The notes under the pieces are model-generated. The model was not told the origin of the DNA. It saw only the letters and a list, made by a program, of their open reading frames with translations, and made no database searches. A stretch of DNA of 64,000 bases from UBA4312 sp040266995. Its GTDB lineage: Bacteria > Bacillota_I > Bacilli_A > Erysipelotrichales > Erysipelotrichaceae. The stretch lies in the NCBI GenBank assembly GCA_040266995.1, contig JAWRHV010000036.1:1-64000 (forward strand), read 5' to 3'. Positions 27,431 through 35,552 of this stretch are shown here, in pieces; position 1 is the stretch's first letter; every line of letters begins with the position of its first letter. The translations under genes were made by a program, and so were the position numbers.

Positions 27431-27558
27431 TAGGTCAGAGGTTTGAATCCTCTCGTGGACGCCAGCCAATTCGCTGCAAGTCTTATTTTTAGAGGCTTGC
27501 GGCTTTTTTGTTGGAATAACTTTTGTCTTAATGTTTGGAAAAGCTGTTTAAAGGTATT
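27431..27558 (+). repeat. Direct repeat copy 2: tRNA-Arg 3' part plus terminator
   Basis: Copy of 19624-19751 with five substitutions, one of them in the T-loop (TTTGAAT instead of TTCGAAT). The 5' half of a tRNA is again absent. It marks the border between the accessory DNA and the ordinary chromosome and cuts off the 5' end of the decayed binding-protein gene. It keeps the terminator, here with an 8-bp stem. Confidence 0.7.
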
Positions 27559-27878
27559 AAATAGATCTGTTGCGATGCGCTCACGATTGATCGCGGGGCT
27601 TTATGATGCCATATTTGTCTGACAGAAATAGACATGTGGCGGCACTGAAGACCGGATCTGTGGATCCTGATTAAGATGTCTCTATGGATATACCAAAAGA
27701 AAAAAGAGGATTGAACACGACTGTCGCATCAGCTTTTAAATCATAGGAAGGGGAAATCTAAAAGTGCAAAATGCTTTTTTGCATTTCACCGCCCATATTT
27801 TGCCACTTAGCTTAAAGACTGGGACAAGTCTTTTGAAATAAGGTATGATGACACCAACAAGAGAAAGGAGGACGAGGT
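27559..27878 (+). promoter_or_regulatory. Chromosomal junction and LytTR operon promoter region
   Basis: No gene in the first 220 bp. Before the LytTR gene an inverted repeat AAAGACT-GGGAC-AAGTCTTT lies at about 27812-27833, followed by TATGAT about 12 nt later, with an AAAGGAGG site before the ATG at 27879. LytTR-DUF3021 operons are commonly autoregulated through sites at this position, so this repeat is the likely target. Confidence 0.4.
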
Positions 27879-28316
27879 ATGAAGGTGAGCATAGACATCT
27901 CTGCTGCATATAAAGAACCTTATGCGGTAATCTATACCGATAAAGTAACCAATGAAATACAACGTATGATCGACGTATTCAGTGCAGGGGAAACACCAAT
28001 CACTGCCTTGCACAATGAAGAAGATCTGATCGTTTTACAACCGAAAGATATATTCATGGTCCGAATAGAGGCCGGGGATACGATCATTTATGGACAGAAG
28101 GACAAATATCGGTCGCGAAAAAGGCTTTATGAAATCAGCCAGCAGTTAGGAAAGCAGTTTATGCAGATATCCAAAACCACATTGATCAATCTGTCTTATA
28201 TGGACAGTATAGAGCCGGGATTCAGCGGGACATTATTACTGAAAATGAAAAATGGCTGTAAGGATCATGTGTCGAGGAAATATCTGCCGGAGTTTAAAAA
28301 GTATCTCGGACTATAG
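27879..28316 (+). CDS. LytTR-family DNA-binding regulator
   Basis: 145 residues. A short N-terminal part precedes a LytTR domain (about 45-143) with DIFMVRIEAGDTIIYG, FMQISKTTLINLSYMDSI and VSRKYLPEFKKYLG. No receiver domain, so not a classic response regulator. Followed 12 nt later by a DUF3021 membrane protein, the usual partner thought to restrain the regulator at the membrane. Good AGGAGG site. Confidence 0.85.
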   Translation: MKVSIDISAAYKEPYAVIYTDKVTNEIQRMIDVFSAGETPITALHNEEDLIVLQPKDIFMVRIEAGDTIIYGQKDKYRSRKRLYEISQQLGKQFMQISKTTLINLSYMDSIEPGFSGTLLLKMKNGCKDHVSRKYLPEFKKYLGL

Positions 28317-28328
28317 GAGGTGAAAACA

Positions 28329-28763
28329 ATGAAAGAGACACTCAAAGATTTGTTAAAAAGTACAGTTTACGGCATCGCAATCGCTTTGGCACTATTCTGT
28401 CTGATTGGCGTGGTATTCGATTTCAGGAGCAAAGGGAATTTTACCCTGGAGCAATACAGCTTTACTAAAATGGTGATTGGATGTGTACTGATTGGCGTGG
28501 GCTTTGGCGTACCGTCGGTCGTATACAATAAAGATGATCTTCCGATGCCGATCCAGGTCATCATTCATATGGGGATCGGATGTACAGTGTATACGGTTGT
28601 AGCGTACGCTGTCGGATGGCTGGGCAGCCCGGCAACGATCGGGCAGGGAATCCTGATTATCGCAACACAGCTTGCGGTGGCATTTGTGATATGGTTTTTG
28701 TTTATGCGTTATTATCGCGCGGAAGCCAAAAAAATGAATGACAAGATCCAGTCCATGAAGTAA
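28329..28763 (+). CDS. DUF3021-family membrane protein
   Basis: 144 residues from the ATG preceded by AGGAGGTG (the GTG inside that box is an unlikely start). Four hydrophobic segments (about 13-35, 44-62, 73-95, 101-125) and a charged C-terminal tail match DUF3021. Partner of the LytTR regulator directly upstream; together they form a small membrane-linked regulatory pair. Terminator follows at 28778-28814. Confidence 0.82.
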   Translation: MKETLKDLLKSTVYGIAIALALFCLIGVVFDFRSKGNFTLEQYSFTKMVIGCVLIGVGFGVPSVVYNKDDLPMPIQVIIHMGIGCTVYTVVAYAVGWLGSPATIGQGILIIATQLAVAFVIWFLFMRYYRAEAKKMNDKIQSMK

Positions 28764-28777
28764 AAAAATTATATTGA

Positions 28778-28814
28778 AAAGGACATCGGTCAGAAAGAAT
28801 CGATGTTCTTTTTT
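28778..28814 (+). terminator. Terminator after the LytTR-DUF3021 pair
   Basis: GGACATCG / CGATGTTC stem followed by CTTTTTT, about 15 bp past the stop codon. Confidence 0.75.
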
Positions 28815-28898
28815 CGTTAGTAAGGATGGAAACAAAACGGATTTATTGATAGGATAAAGTCAGATAAAAAAGAGCATTCAGAGAAAGGAGGAATTGAT

Positions 28899-29564
28899 AT
28901 GGAGCACCAGAGATCAGAATCAGTTCCTCTGTATCTGATGTTAGCGTTATCCGGTGGAAGCATGGATGCGTATTCCTACTTGTGCCGGGATCATGTGTTT
29001 GCCAATGCACAGACTGGCAATATGCTGCTGTTTGGAGTGCATCTGGCTCAAAGAAACATGCCGATGGCTTTGCGATATCTGTGGCCGGTACTGGCCTTTA
29101 CGATGGGCATCGTTTTGTCGGATCTGATCCGCAACAGGATCCAAAATGAAAAGATCCATTGGCGGCAGGTAGTGCTGGTGGCAGAAATCGTGATTTTAGG
29201 ATGTGTTTGCTGGATATCACGATCCTTTAATCTGATTGCTAACGGATTGATTTCCTTCGCATGCGGACTGCAGGTGGAATCCTTCCGTTCTGCCAATGGG
29301 AATTCAATTACCACAACCATGTGTATCGGAAACCTAAGAAGCGGAACAAACCATATCGACCGCTTTATCCAGTATCGGAATCAGACCGATTTAAAGAAAG
29401 CTTTGTTGTATTACAGTGTGATCGTGTTTTTTGTTATCGGGGCCGTTCTTGAAAGCCTGCTGATCCGCTCCTTCCATCAGAAAGCTTTGTTCTTTTCTGT
29501 GGGGCTGTTGTGCCTTTCTTTCTTGTGGATGTTAGCTGAACCAAAGGCCGGGGAGGATATATGA
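28899..29564 (+). CDS. DUF1275 (YoaK-type) membrane protein
   Basis: 221 residues with six hydrophobic segments and the family start LALSGGSMDAYSYLCRDHVF followed by ANAQTGNMLLFGVHLA. Members are proposed small-molecule permeases, substrate unknown. AAAGGAGG site upstream. The stop overlaps the next gene's start by 4 bp, so the two are co-expressed. Confidence 0.82.
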   Translation: MEHQRSESVPLYLMLALSGGSMDAYSYLCRDHVFANAQTGNMLLFGVHLAQRNMPMALRYLWPVLAFTMGIVLSDLIRNRIQNEKIHWRQVVLVAEIVILGCVCWISRSFNLIANGLISFACGLQVESFRSANGNSITTTMCIGNLRSGTNHIDRFIQYRNQTDLKKALLYYSVIVFFVIGAVLESLLIRSFHQKALFFSVGLLCLSFLWMLAEPKAGEDI

Positions 29565-30250
29565 GACCTTATATCATTTGTCACATGACTGTTTCCGAAA
29601 ATGAAAGAGTAACCGGCCCGTTTCTGGAAACCTCTATGGGAATAAAAGCCTGTGATTACTATTACCAGATACATCGTGCGTTGAAAGCGGATGCCTTTGC
29701 GTGTGGAAGGGTGACAATGGAAACCAGCTTTACGCATGGGTGGTTTCCGGATCTGAAACCGTTTGAGAACATTGTGGTAGATCGCAGAGATTTCATCGTT
29801 AAAGACGACCATGCATTTTGCGCAGTCGCTTTTGATACGAAGGGACGATTGGGATGGAAGGATCCAGTCATTTGTGATGAGGATCCCGGATATGACAAGG
29901 CCCATATCGTCGAAGTTCTCAGCGAGGATACAAAAGATGCCTATCTGGCCTATCTTCAAAGTATTGGTATCTCTTATCTATTTGCCGGAAAGACTTCAAT
30001 TGATATTCGGACCGCTGTAAAAAAGCTGGCCCGGTATAATATTGCTCATACACTTCTTTTGGAAGGTGGCAGTCTTTTGAACCAGGCCTTTTTACAGGCA
30101 GGCGTGATTGACCGGCTGAGCCTGGTCCATGTCCCGATGGTCGAATCAGAGGAAGAAAAGCCACTTTTCTACGATCGACCGAAAAACAGAGGCGAAGAAA
30201 TTGTAATGGGGGAAAGCCAAGGCATTTTCTGGAAGTGCACAGATCTATGA
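29561..30250 (+). CDS. RibD C-terminal/dihydrofolate reductase-like protein
   Basis: 229 residues of the RibD_C fold: N-terminal strand PYIICHMTVSENERVTG, the substrate-site segment ADAFACGRVTMETS, the nucleotide-binding end LLLEGGSLLNQAFLQAGVID and a closing strand. Free-standing members reduce pteridine- or pyrimidine-like substrates with NAD(P)H, but the substrate here is not known. Translation is coupled to the DUF1275 gene. Confidence 0.78.
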   Translation: MRPYIICHMTVSENERVTGPFLETSMGIKACDYYYQIHRALKADAFACGRVTMETSFTHGWFPDLKPFENIVVDRRDFIVKDDHAFCAVAFDTKGRLGWKDPVICDEDPGYDKAHIVEVLSEDTKDAYLAYLQSIGISYLFAGKTSIDIRTAVKKLARYNIAHTLLLEGGSLLNQAFLQAGVIDRLSLVHVPMVESEEEKPLFYDRPKNRGEEIVMGESQGIFWKCTDL

Positions 30251-30382
30251 AAAGAATAGATGTTTTTTTAACCACTGTAAAAATCGATGGCCTGTGATAG
30301 TTTAGGTGTTCTTTGATAAAAAAAATTGATGAAATCAATTTTACTTTTATAAAAAAATTCCTTAAAATTTGTTACAATAAAT

Positions 30383-31345
30383 ATGGAGTTGATTGAAGTG
30401 AGAGAAGAAAGGTTCATCATAAAGATTGTGGAGATGTTTTATAAACAGGGTATGTCGCAGACCAGTATCGCGAAGACCCTGAATATTTCCAAAGCATCAG
30501 TTTCCCGAACGATAGCCCTGGCTAAAAAGCGTGGATATATCGAATTTAAAATACATTATCCGGATGATTCTATGTCATCAACGGAAGAGTGCCTGGAAAA
30601 GAAATATGGATTAAAAGAAGTAATCATCGGTCCGAGCGATCAGCCTGAGCAGCTTGCTCAATATGCATCGGATTTTCTTTTACGTACGATCAAGGATTCC
30701 ATGAAGATTACCATCACATGGGGAGACAGTATCCGGAATACCATTGAAATTATGGCCAATGATCCTCGTGTAAAGTTTTTGAATTATAATAACCTTCTTG
30801 TTATTCCGTCTTTGGGCTCGACCAATGTCGCTTTAAATGCACCGAAAGGGGTACGAATGGCATATTCCAATTATGTTGTGGAGGAATTTGCCCGCGTTTT
30901 GAATGCGCGCAGTTATCAGATGTTGTGCCCTCTCTACGTGACCAAGGAAGCTAAGAAGATCTTGCTGGAACAGGACAGTATCAAGGAGATGTTTTCGTTG
31001 TGCCGGAATGTGGATATGGCTATTGTCGGTATCGGTATGGTCAGCCGAAAATCCAAACTTCTTAAACTAAATAAGGAGTACCAGAAGTTCTATCCGGCCG
31101 TCAAGGAAAGAGGTGGCGTTGGCGAGGTGCTGGGCCATGTCATCGATAAGAATGGCAATACCGTCTGGCAGGATTATGAAGACCAGCTGATCAGCCTGGG
31201 ACTGGATGATTTAAAAAAGATCCCGATCCGGCTGGGTATTGCGTATGGAAAGAACAAACGAAAAGCGGTAAAGGCGGCTATTGAGAGTGGTTATGTGAAT
31301 GTGTTGATTACAGATAACGAGATTGCTGAATATTTGTTGAAATAA
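30383..31345 (+). CDS. SorC-family sugar-binding transcriptional regulator
   Basis: 320 residues: N-terminal HTH (MFYKQGMSQTSIAKTLNISK, about 17-45) and a SorC sugar-binding domain with ITWGDSIRNTIE, VIPSLGSTN and the C-terminal GIAYGKNKRKAVKAAIESGY. A -10-like TACAAT ends 4 nt before the ATG and there is no SD; a GTG at 30398 with GGAG 9 nt upstream is an alternative start. No sugar operon is adjacent, so its target lies elsewhere or it has lost its partner genes. Confidence 0.82.
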   Translation: MELIEVREERFIIKIVEMFYKQGMSQTSIAKTLNISKASVSRTIALAKKRGYIEFKIHYPDDSMSSTEECLEKKYGLKEVIIGPSDQPEQLAQYASDFLLRTIKDSMKITITWGDSIRNTIEIMANDPRVKFLNYNNLLVIPSLGSTNVALNAPKGVRMAYSNYVVEEFARVLNARSYQMLCPLYVTKEAKKILLEQDSIKEMFSLCRNVDMAIVGIGMVSRKSKLLKLNKEYQKFYPAVKERGGVGEVLGHVIDKNGNTVWQDYEDQLISLGLDDLKKIPIRLGIAYGKNKRKAVKAAIESGYVNVLITDNEIAEYLLK

Positions 31346-31479
31346 TGGATGAGAGTATGGCATTTCGGCCATACGCGGGTCTGTGTCGGTGAAATCGTAA
31401 AGAGAAAAAAAGAAATCCCATTTTATGGCAATCTGTTGACAAGATTCCCCATAATTGAAACTAATCTCACATTATTTAC

Positions 31480-31617
31480 CATAAAATCGATATAATGAAA
31501 CGAAGATTATTTATTAGTATATAAGTGACCTGAAAAAGGTTAGATTTGCTAAAAATCTTCATATTTCTCTCTCCCAATTTATCATAATACAAAGGCAGTT
31601 CTAAGGAACTGCTTTTT
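31480..31617 (+). ncRNA. Candidate structured transcript ending in a terminator
   Basis: Between SorC and MATE, TATAAT near 31491 is followed by GAAGATT / AATCTTC outer pairing (about 31501-31559) enclosing ACCT / AGGT. Then comes a clear terminator GGCAGTTC / GAACTGC with TTTTT (31593-31617). No open frame. It could be a small RNA or merely a leader. Bases 31346-31479 show nothing clear. Confidence 0.35.
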
Positions 31618-31621
31618 GTAT

Positions 31622-31633
31622 TACAATAAATGC
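31622..31633 (+). promoter_or_regulatory. -10 box 6 nt before the MATE start codon
   Basis: TACAAT at 31622-31627 followed by six bases and then ATG, with no Shine-Dalgarno sequence. This places the predicted transcription start on the ATG (leaderless mRNA). It lies just after the terminator at 31593-31617. Confidence 0.5.
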
Positions 31634-32968
31634 ATGAGCACACAATTGTCCGATCATTTTACGTATCCCCGTCTGATCCGTTTTTCGTTATCACCGGTAT
31701 TTACCTTGATCTTTATATCTATTTACAGTGTGATCGACGGCTGGTTTGTATCCAATCTAGTCAGCAAGGACGCGTTTACCGCTTTGAATCTGATTTATCC
31801 GTTTGTGAGCCTTTTGGCCGCAGTTGCTTTTATGTTCGGTAGCGGAGGTAGTGCAATCGTAGCTAAAACCTTAGGAGAAGGTCAGCAAAAAAAGGCCTGC
31901 GGCTATTTTTCGATGATTACGCTCAGCCTGCTTGCGACCGGCTTGGCTTTGACCATTGCCGGACTGCTCTGTCTGCCGATCATTGTAAAACACCTGGCTC
32001 ACTCCCGGGCTGTCTATGATTTATGTATGGTCTATGGAGAAATCAACCTAGCCGGATTGATTTTTTTGATGTTTCAACTATACTTCCAGCCCCTGCTTAT
32101 TGCTGCCGAACGACCACGGATGTGTCTGGCTATCACCATTTTGTGCGGTCTGACCAATATTGTACTGGATTATATCTCGATCGCTGTATGGCATTGGGGA
32201 ATCGCCGGTGCTGGTTTTGCGACCATTTTTGCCGAAGCAATTGGTACGCTGATCCCTGTTGTGTATTTTCTGACAACCAAAAAAACCATTCTGTGTTTTG
32301 AAAAACCATTGTTTGAAAGACGGACCTTGCGTAAGACGTGCTTTAACGGATCATCCGAGTTGGTAACCAATCTCTCGGTTTCCCTAGTCAGCATTTTGTA
32401 CAATATCCAGATGCTTCGCCTGGCCGGAGATAATGGTGTGGATGCTTATGGGACCGTGATGTATGTGGACTTTATCTTTGCGGCTATTCTGTTTGGGTAC
32501 TGCCAGTCAGTAGCTCCGTTGATCAGTTATCATTACGGGGCACAAAACCATAAAGAAATGCAGAATCTGTTTACCAAGAGCCTTGTGATCGTAGTGAGCG
32601 TTTCCATAGGTCTTCTGATGGCATGCAATCTCTTTGCTCGTCAGCTCAGCTCGGTATTTGTCGGCTATGATCAAAATTTGATGGAACTGACGGTCCACGG
32701 GCTGCACATCTATGCTGTTCATTTTCTGTTCTTTGGCATCAATGTGTTTGCGTCGGCTTTCTTTACAGCGCTGAACAACGGAAAGATATCTGCTTTTTTA
32801 TCTATGGTACGTACCTTCTTTCTGCAGGTGGCAGCTGTTTTGGTGCTGCCTTATTTCCTTCAGGTAGATGGCGTCTGGAGCTCGGTTTTGTTCAGTGAAG
32901 GACTCTCCTTATTTTTATCAGTTTATTTTTTATGGAAATACCGGCATGTGTATCATTATGTGGTATAA
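31634..32968 (+). CDS. MATE-family multidrug efflux transporter
   Basis: 444 residues from ATG at 31634; the TTG at 31616 sits in the terminator tail and is unlikely. About twelve membrane helices in two halves, with MATE features such as MFGSGGSAIVAKTLGEGQQK in the first half and FGYCQSVAPLISYHYGAQNH in the second. Exports organic cations or metabolites using Na+ or H+. Single-gene unit with its own predicted leaderless promoter, and a shared terminator with the convergent cyclophilin gene. Confidence 0.85.
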   Translation: MSTQLSDHFTYPRLIRFSLSPVFTLIFISIYSVIDGWFVSNLVSKDAFTALNLIYPFVSLLAAVAFMFGSGGSAIVAKTLGEGQQKKACGYFSMITLSLLATGLALTIAGLLCLPIIVKHLAHSRAVYDLCMVYGEINLAGLIFLMFQLYFQPLLIAAERPRMCLAITILCGLTNIVLDYISIAVWHWGIAGAGFATIFAEAIGTLIPVVYFLTTKKTILCFEKPLFERRTLRKTCFNGSSELVTNLSVSLVSILYNIQMLRLAGDNGVDAYGTVMYVDFIFAAILFGYCQSVAPLISYHYGAQNHKEMQNLFTKSLVIVVSVSIGLLMACNLFARQLSSVFVGYDQNLMELTVHGLHIYAVHFLFFGINVFASAFFTALNNGKISAFLSMVRTFFLQVAAVLVLPYFLQVDGVWSSVLFSEGLSLFLSVYFLWKYRHVYHYVV

Positions 32969-33001
32969 AAAAGAATCGAAAACATTACTTCGATTCTTTT
33001 T
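32968..33001. terminator. Bidirectional terminator between MATE and cyclophilin genes
   Basis: AAAAGAATCGAA / TTCGATTCTTTT stem with A- and T-runs on both sides. The right arm overlaps the last codons of the cyclophilin gene. Confidence 0.75.
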
Positions 33002-33566
33002 CAATAGTAATACGAGTGATTACCGGTTGATCCACTTTTAATGTGGTACCGTTGTCATCGATGGTTTCCACGGTATCACAAATCTTATCAACAACATCCA
33101 TTCCTTCAATAACCGTACCGAAAGCGGCATATTCTCCATCAAGAAACGGGCTGTCCTTATGTACAATGAAGAACTGGCTGCTTCCACTGTCATAATCCGA
33201 GGAACGCGCCATGGACAGGGTACCTCGTACATGGGAAAGCTTATTGTCCACCCCGTTTTTGGAAAATTCACCTTTGACCGTATGGTCGCTTCCACCGCTT
33301 CCATCCCCGTTCGGATCGCCACCCTGGATCATAAAACCGGGAATGATCCGATGGAAGGTCAAACCGTTATAAAAGTCACTGTTGGCTAGATCGATAAAGT
33401 TTTTAACGGTTTCCGGTGCGTTTTCGTAGTCCAGCCTGCATTTAATGGTTCCATAATCTTTGACTTCAATGACCGCAATGGCATTCTTATAGCTGTCGGA
33501 AGAACATCCGATCAGGGAAAGAAACAACATGCATACGGTCAACACAGACATCCATGTTTTTTTCAT
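32985..33566 (-). CDS. Lipoprotein peptidyl-prolyl isomerase (cyclophilin)
   Basis: 193 residues. N-terminal signal with lipobox LIGCSS (Cys about 21), so it is likely anchored outside the membrane. Cyclophilin core: GTIKCRLDYENAPETVKNFI, FHRIIPGFMIQGGDPNGDGS (catalytic Arg and Gln), SMARSSDYDSGSSQFFI and FGTVIEGMDVVD. Probably assists folding of exported proteins. GAGGTTA ribosome site. Single gene. Confidence 0.87.
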   Translation of the reverse strand: MKKTWMSVLTVCMLFLSLIGCSSDSYKNAIAVIEVKDYGTIKCRLDYENAPETVKNFIDLANSDFYNGLTFHRIIPGFMIQGGDPNGDGSGGSDHTVKGEFSKNGVDNKLSHVRGTLSMARSSDYDSGSSQFFIVHKDSPFLDGEYAAFGTVIEGMDVVDKICDTVETIDDNGTTLKVDQPVITRITIEKESK

Positions 33567-33660
33567 TTTGTAACCTCACTTTGACAGTATTCTATCATAG
33601 AATCCAATAAAACTGGATGAATGTATGATATCATCAAAGAGATCAAGGAAGGATGTCTAT

Positions 33661-34422
33661 ATGGCCAAAAAACAAGTTCGAACAAAAGAGGTCTGTTTTC
33701 GAAACGAGCAGATGTATATTTACGGAAAGATGTTCTTTCCCTCTGTATCCGAAGAAATCTATGATACCATCATTCTGGCCCATGGCCTGGGTGTCAATCA
33801 TACCGAGATGACAGACTATGCCCGTTCGTTTGCCCGGGCAGGCTTTGCTGCCTATGTTTTTGATTTCCGAGGTGGCAGTTCCAACTCCAAAAGCAGCGGA
33901 ACGTCTTTGGACATGTCGGTAAAAACCGAAATCGAAGATCTGAATTTTGTGATCGACTGCTTGGCTGCCAAAACATATGTCCGTAGACTGGTTTTATTTG
34001 GTGAAAGCATGGGTGGCTTTGTAGCAGCCCACAGCGCCGTTGAACGTATGGCGCATATCGATAAGCTGGTTCTTCTGTATCCGGCCTTTGTGATTCCGGC
34101 ACAGGCTAGAAAGCTTTATCCTAAGAACAAGGAGATACCACAGCAGATCTCATTTACCTATATGACGGTCAGCCGGAAATATTATGAAGATGCCCGACGC
34201 ATGTCATCTTTTGGAAACGTATTAAAATATGAAAAGGATGTCCTGATCTTTCACGGTACTTTGGATGATGATGTACCGGTTTCCTATTCTCGACAGGCAT
34301 CGGATTTATATAAAAAAGCACACTATGTGGAATATGAAAAAGCCGGTCATGGTTTTACCGGTCAGGATTTCTATGATACGGTAAATACAACCATTCGTTT
34401 TTTGAAAGGAGAACCGTTATGA
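33661..34422 (+). CDS. Alpha/beta hydrolase (serine hydrolase)
   Basis: 253 residues from ATG at 33661 (AAGGATG 8 nt upstream). Nucleophile elbow GESMGG with Ser, oxyanion region HGLGVN, acid in FHGTLDDDVPV and the catalytic His in AGHGFTG. Resembles esterase/lipase-like 2-hydroxymuconate-type hydrolases; substrate unknown. The end overlaps the ACT-domain gene by 4 bp. Confidence 0.82.
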   Translation: MAKKQVRTKEVCFRNEQMYIYGKMFFPSVSEEIYDTIILAHGLGVNHTEMTDYARSFARAGFAAYVFDFRGGSSNSKSSGTSLDMSVKTEIEDLNFVIDCLAAKTYVRRLVLFGESMGGFVAAHSAVERMAHIDKLVLLYPAFVIPAQARKLYPKNKEIPQQISFTYMTVSRKYYEDARRMSSFGNVLKYEKDVLIFHGTLDDDVPVSYSRQASDLYKKAHYVEYEKAGHGFTGQDFYDTVNTTIRFLKGEPL

Positions 34423-34838
34423 AACAAGTATCAGTATTTGCGGAAAACCGCCGGGGAACCATGCAGGCGATCACCCAGGTTCTCTATGATGAAAGGATCA
34501 ATATACTAGGTTCTGTGACCAATGACAGCGGGGAATACGGGATTGTCCGATTGATCGTATCCGACCCGCAGAAAGCGCATCATGCGTTGAACGAGGCAGG
34601 CTACCAGACACGTCTGACGGATGTGATCGGCGTGGAAGTGGAAGATAGGGAAGGGAACATGAATCAACTTCTCAAGGCCTTAAGTGACAGCTATATCAAT
34701 GTGGACTACATTTATCTGTCTTTTAATCGGAAGACATGTCGTCCGATCCTGATTTTTAAGACAGAGGAATACCAGGAAGTGATCAATTGTCTGGAAACCA
34801 AGGGATTTACAGTTGTAGAAGATGATTTTTATCAATAA
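34419..34838 (+). CDS. Tandem ACT-domain protein
   Basis: 139 residues with two ACT domains (about 1-70 and 71-139): VSVFAENRRGTMQAITQVL and VEVEDREGNMNQLLKALSDS. Stand-alone double ACT proteins bind amino acids and act as sensors; ligand unknown. Coupled by overlap to the hydrolase gene. Confidence 0.8.
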   Translation: MKQVSVFAENRRGTMQAITQVLYDERINILGSVTNDSGEYGIVRLIVSDPQKAHHALNEAGYQTRLTDVIGVEVEDREGNMNQLLKALSDSYINVDYIYLSFNRKTCRPILIFKTEEYQEVINCLETKGFTVVEDDFYQ

Positions 34839-34851
34839 GATCTTCTTCCTT

Positions 34852-34878
34852 TAAAAAAATCCGTCCTTTTCAGGACGG
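34852..34878 (-). terminator. Terminator of the XRE regulator gene
   Basis: CCGTCC / GGACGG stem followed on the minus strand by ATTTTTTT, about 10 bp past the stop; it may also stop transcription from the plus-strand ACT gene. Confidence 0.75.
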
Positions 34879-34886
34879 TGCAATAC

Positions 34887-35282
34887 TTAATTTTGTTCTG
34901 CTAATGCAGTGACAATTTTATCAAGAACTACCCAATCATCTTCTGATAGATTGGAAAGCGATTTAAAAAAATGAAGCTGAAGTTCGGCTATATCAGCACG
35001 GTTTGACAAGATGCTTTGCATATACACTTGAATCATCTCTTCCTGGCTGGCAGGCAGATACATTTCACCTTCGCCTGTTAATAACCATTGTTCATTGACA
35101 TGGAATGTCTGGCACAAGGTTTTCAAGTTACGCTGCGATAAGCCGTTTTCTGATTTTTCGATCTTACTGATAGAAGATTTTTGAAGACCACCTAAAGCTT
35201 TTCCAAATCGCTCCTGATTTAGTCGTTGATCCTTCCGTATTGCTTTTACACGTTCACCAATCGTTTGTTTGTTCGTGCTCAT
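34887..35282 (-). CDS. XRE-family transcriptional regulator
   Basis: 131 residues from ATG at 35282 with AGAGAGG 7 nt upstream; the longer frame covers AT-rich promoter DNA. HTH at about 8-62 (VKAIRKDQRLNQERFGKALG, KSSISKIEKSENGLSQRNL), then a C-terminal helical part. NEQWLLTGEGEMYLP is common in phage-type repressors. No target visible nearby. Confidence 0.75.
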   Translation of the reverse strand: MSTNKQTIGERVKAIRKDQRLNQERFGKALGGLQKSSISKIEKSENGLSQRNLKTLCQTFHVNEQWLLTGEGEMYLPASQEEMIQVYMQSILSNRADIAELQLHFFKSLSNLSEDDWVVLDKIVTALAEQN

Positions 35283-35552
35283 AGAAAAACCTCTCTTATA
35301 TATAGAAATAATATAATAATACGCATTTTTTTGTCTACATAAAATCACGAAAATTGTGAAAAAAAGTCTAAAAAAGGCTTTAAATATCGATTTAATTCCA
35401 TTTTTTGTCAAAAAAATCCAATAAAGAGAAAAATTTTACATATAAAACTTTATGACAACGATCCTCAAAAAGATGTATCGATGACTTAATGGCAGAAGAG
35501 TATGATATAATTAACTAAATATAAATAATGTGAACGAATAAGAGGAATGTAT

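Larger units (their letters stand above)
19624..27558. mobile_element. 7.8-kb segment bracketed by the tRNA-part repeats
   Basis: Bounded by two 128-bp direct repeats with tRNA 3' parts. Contents: XRE regulator, ABC-2 exporter, small membrane protein, two-component system, small DNA-binding protein and a decayed solute-binding protein gene. No integrase is present, so it is either the remains of a second element integrated at the same site (tandem accretion) or a satellite moved by an element's integrase. Confidence 0.5.

Noticed and set aside
31593..31633. Attenuator or riboswitch controlling the MATE gene
   Set aside because: The terminator position suggested this, but a TACAAT box exactly 6 nt before the MATE ATG indicates a separate start, and the leader does not match any riboswitch I know. 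Kept as an RNA candidate only.
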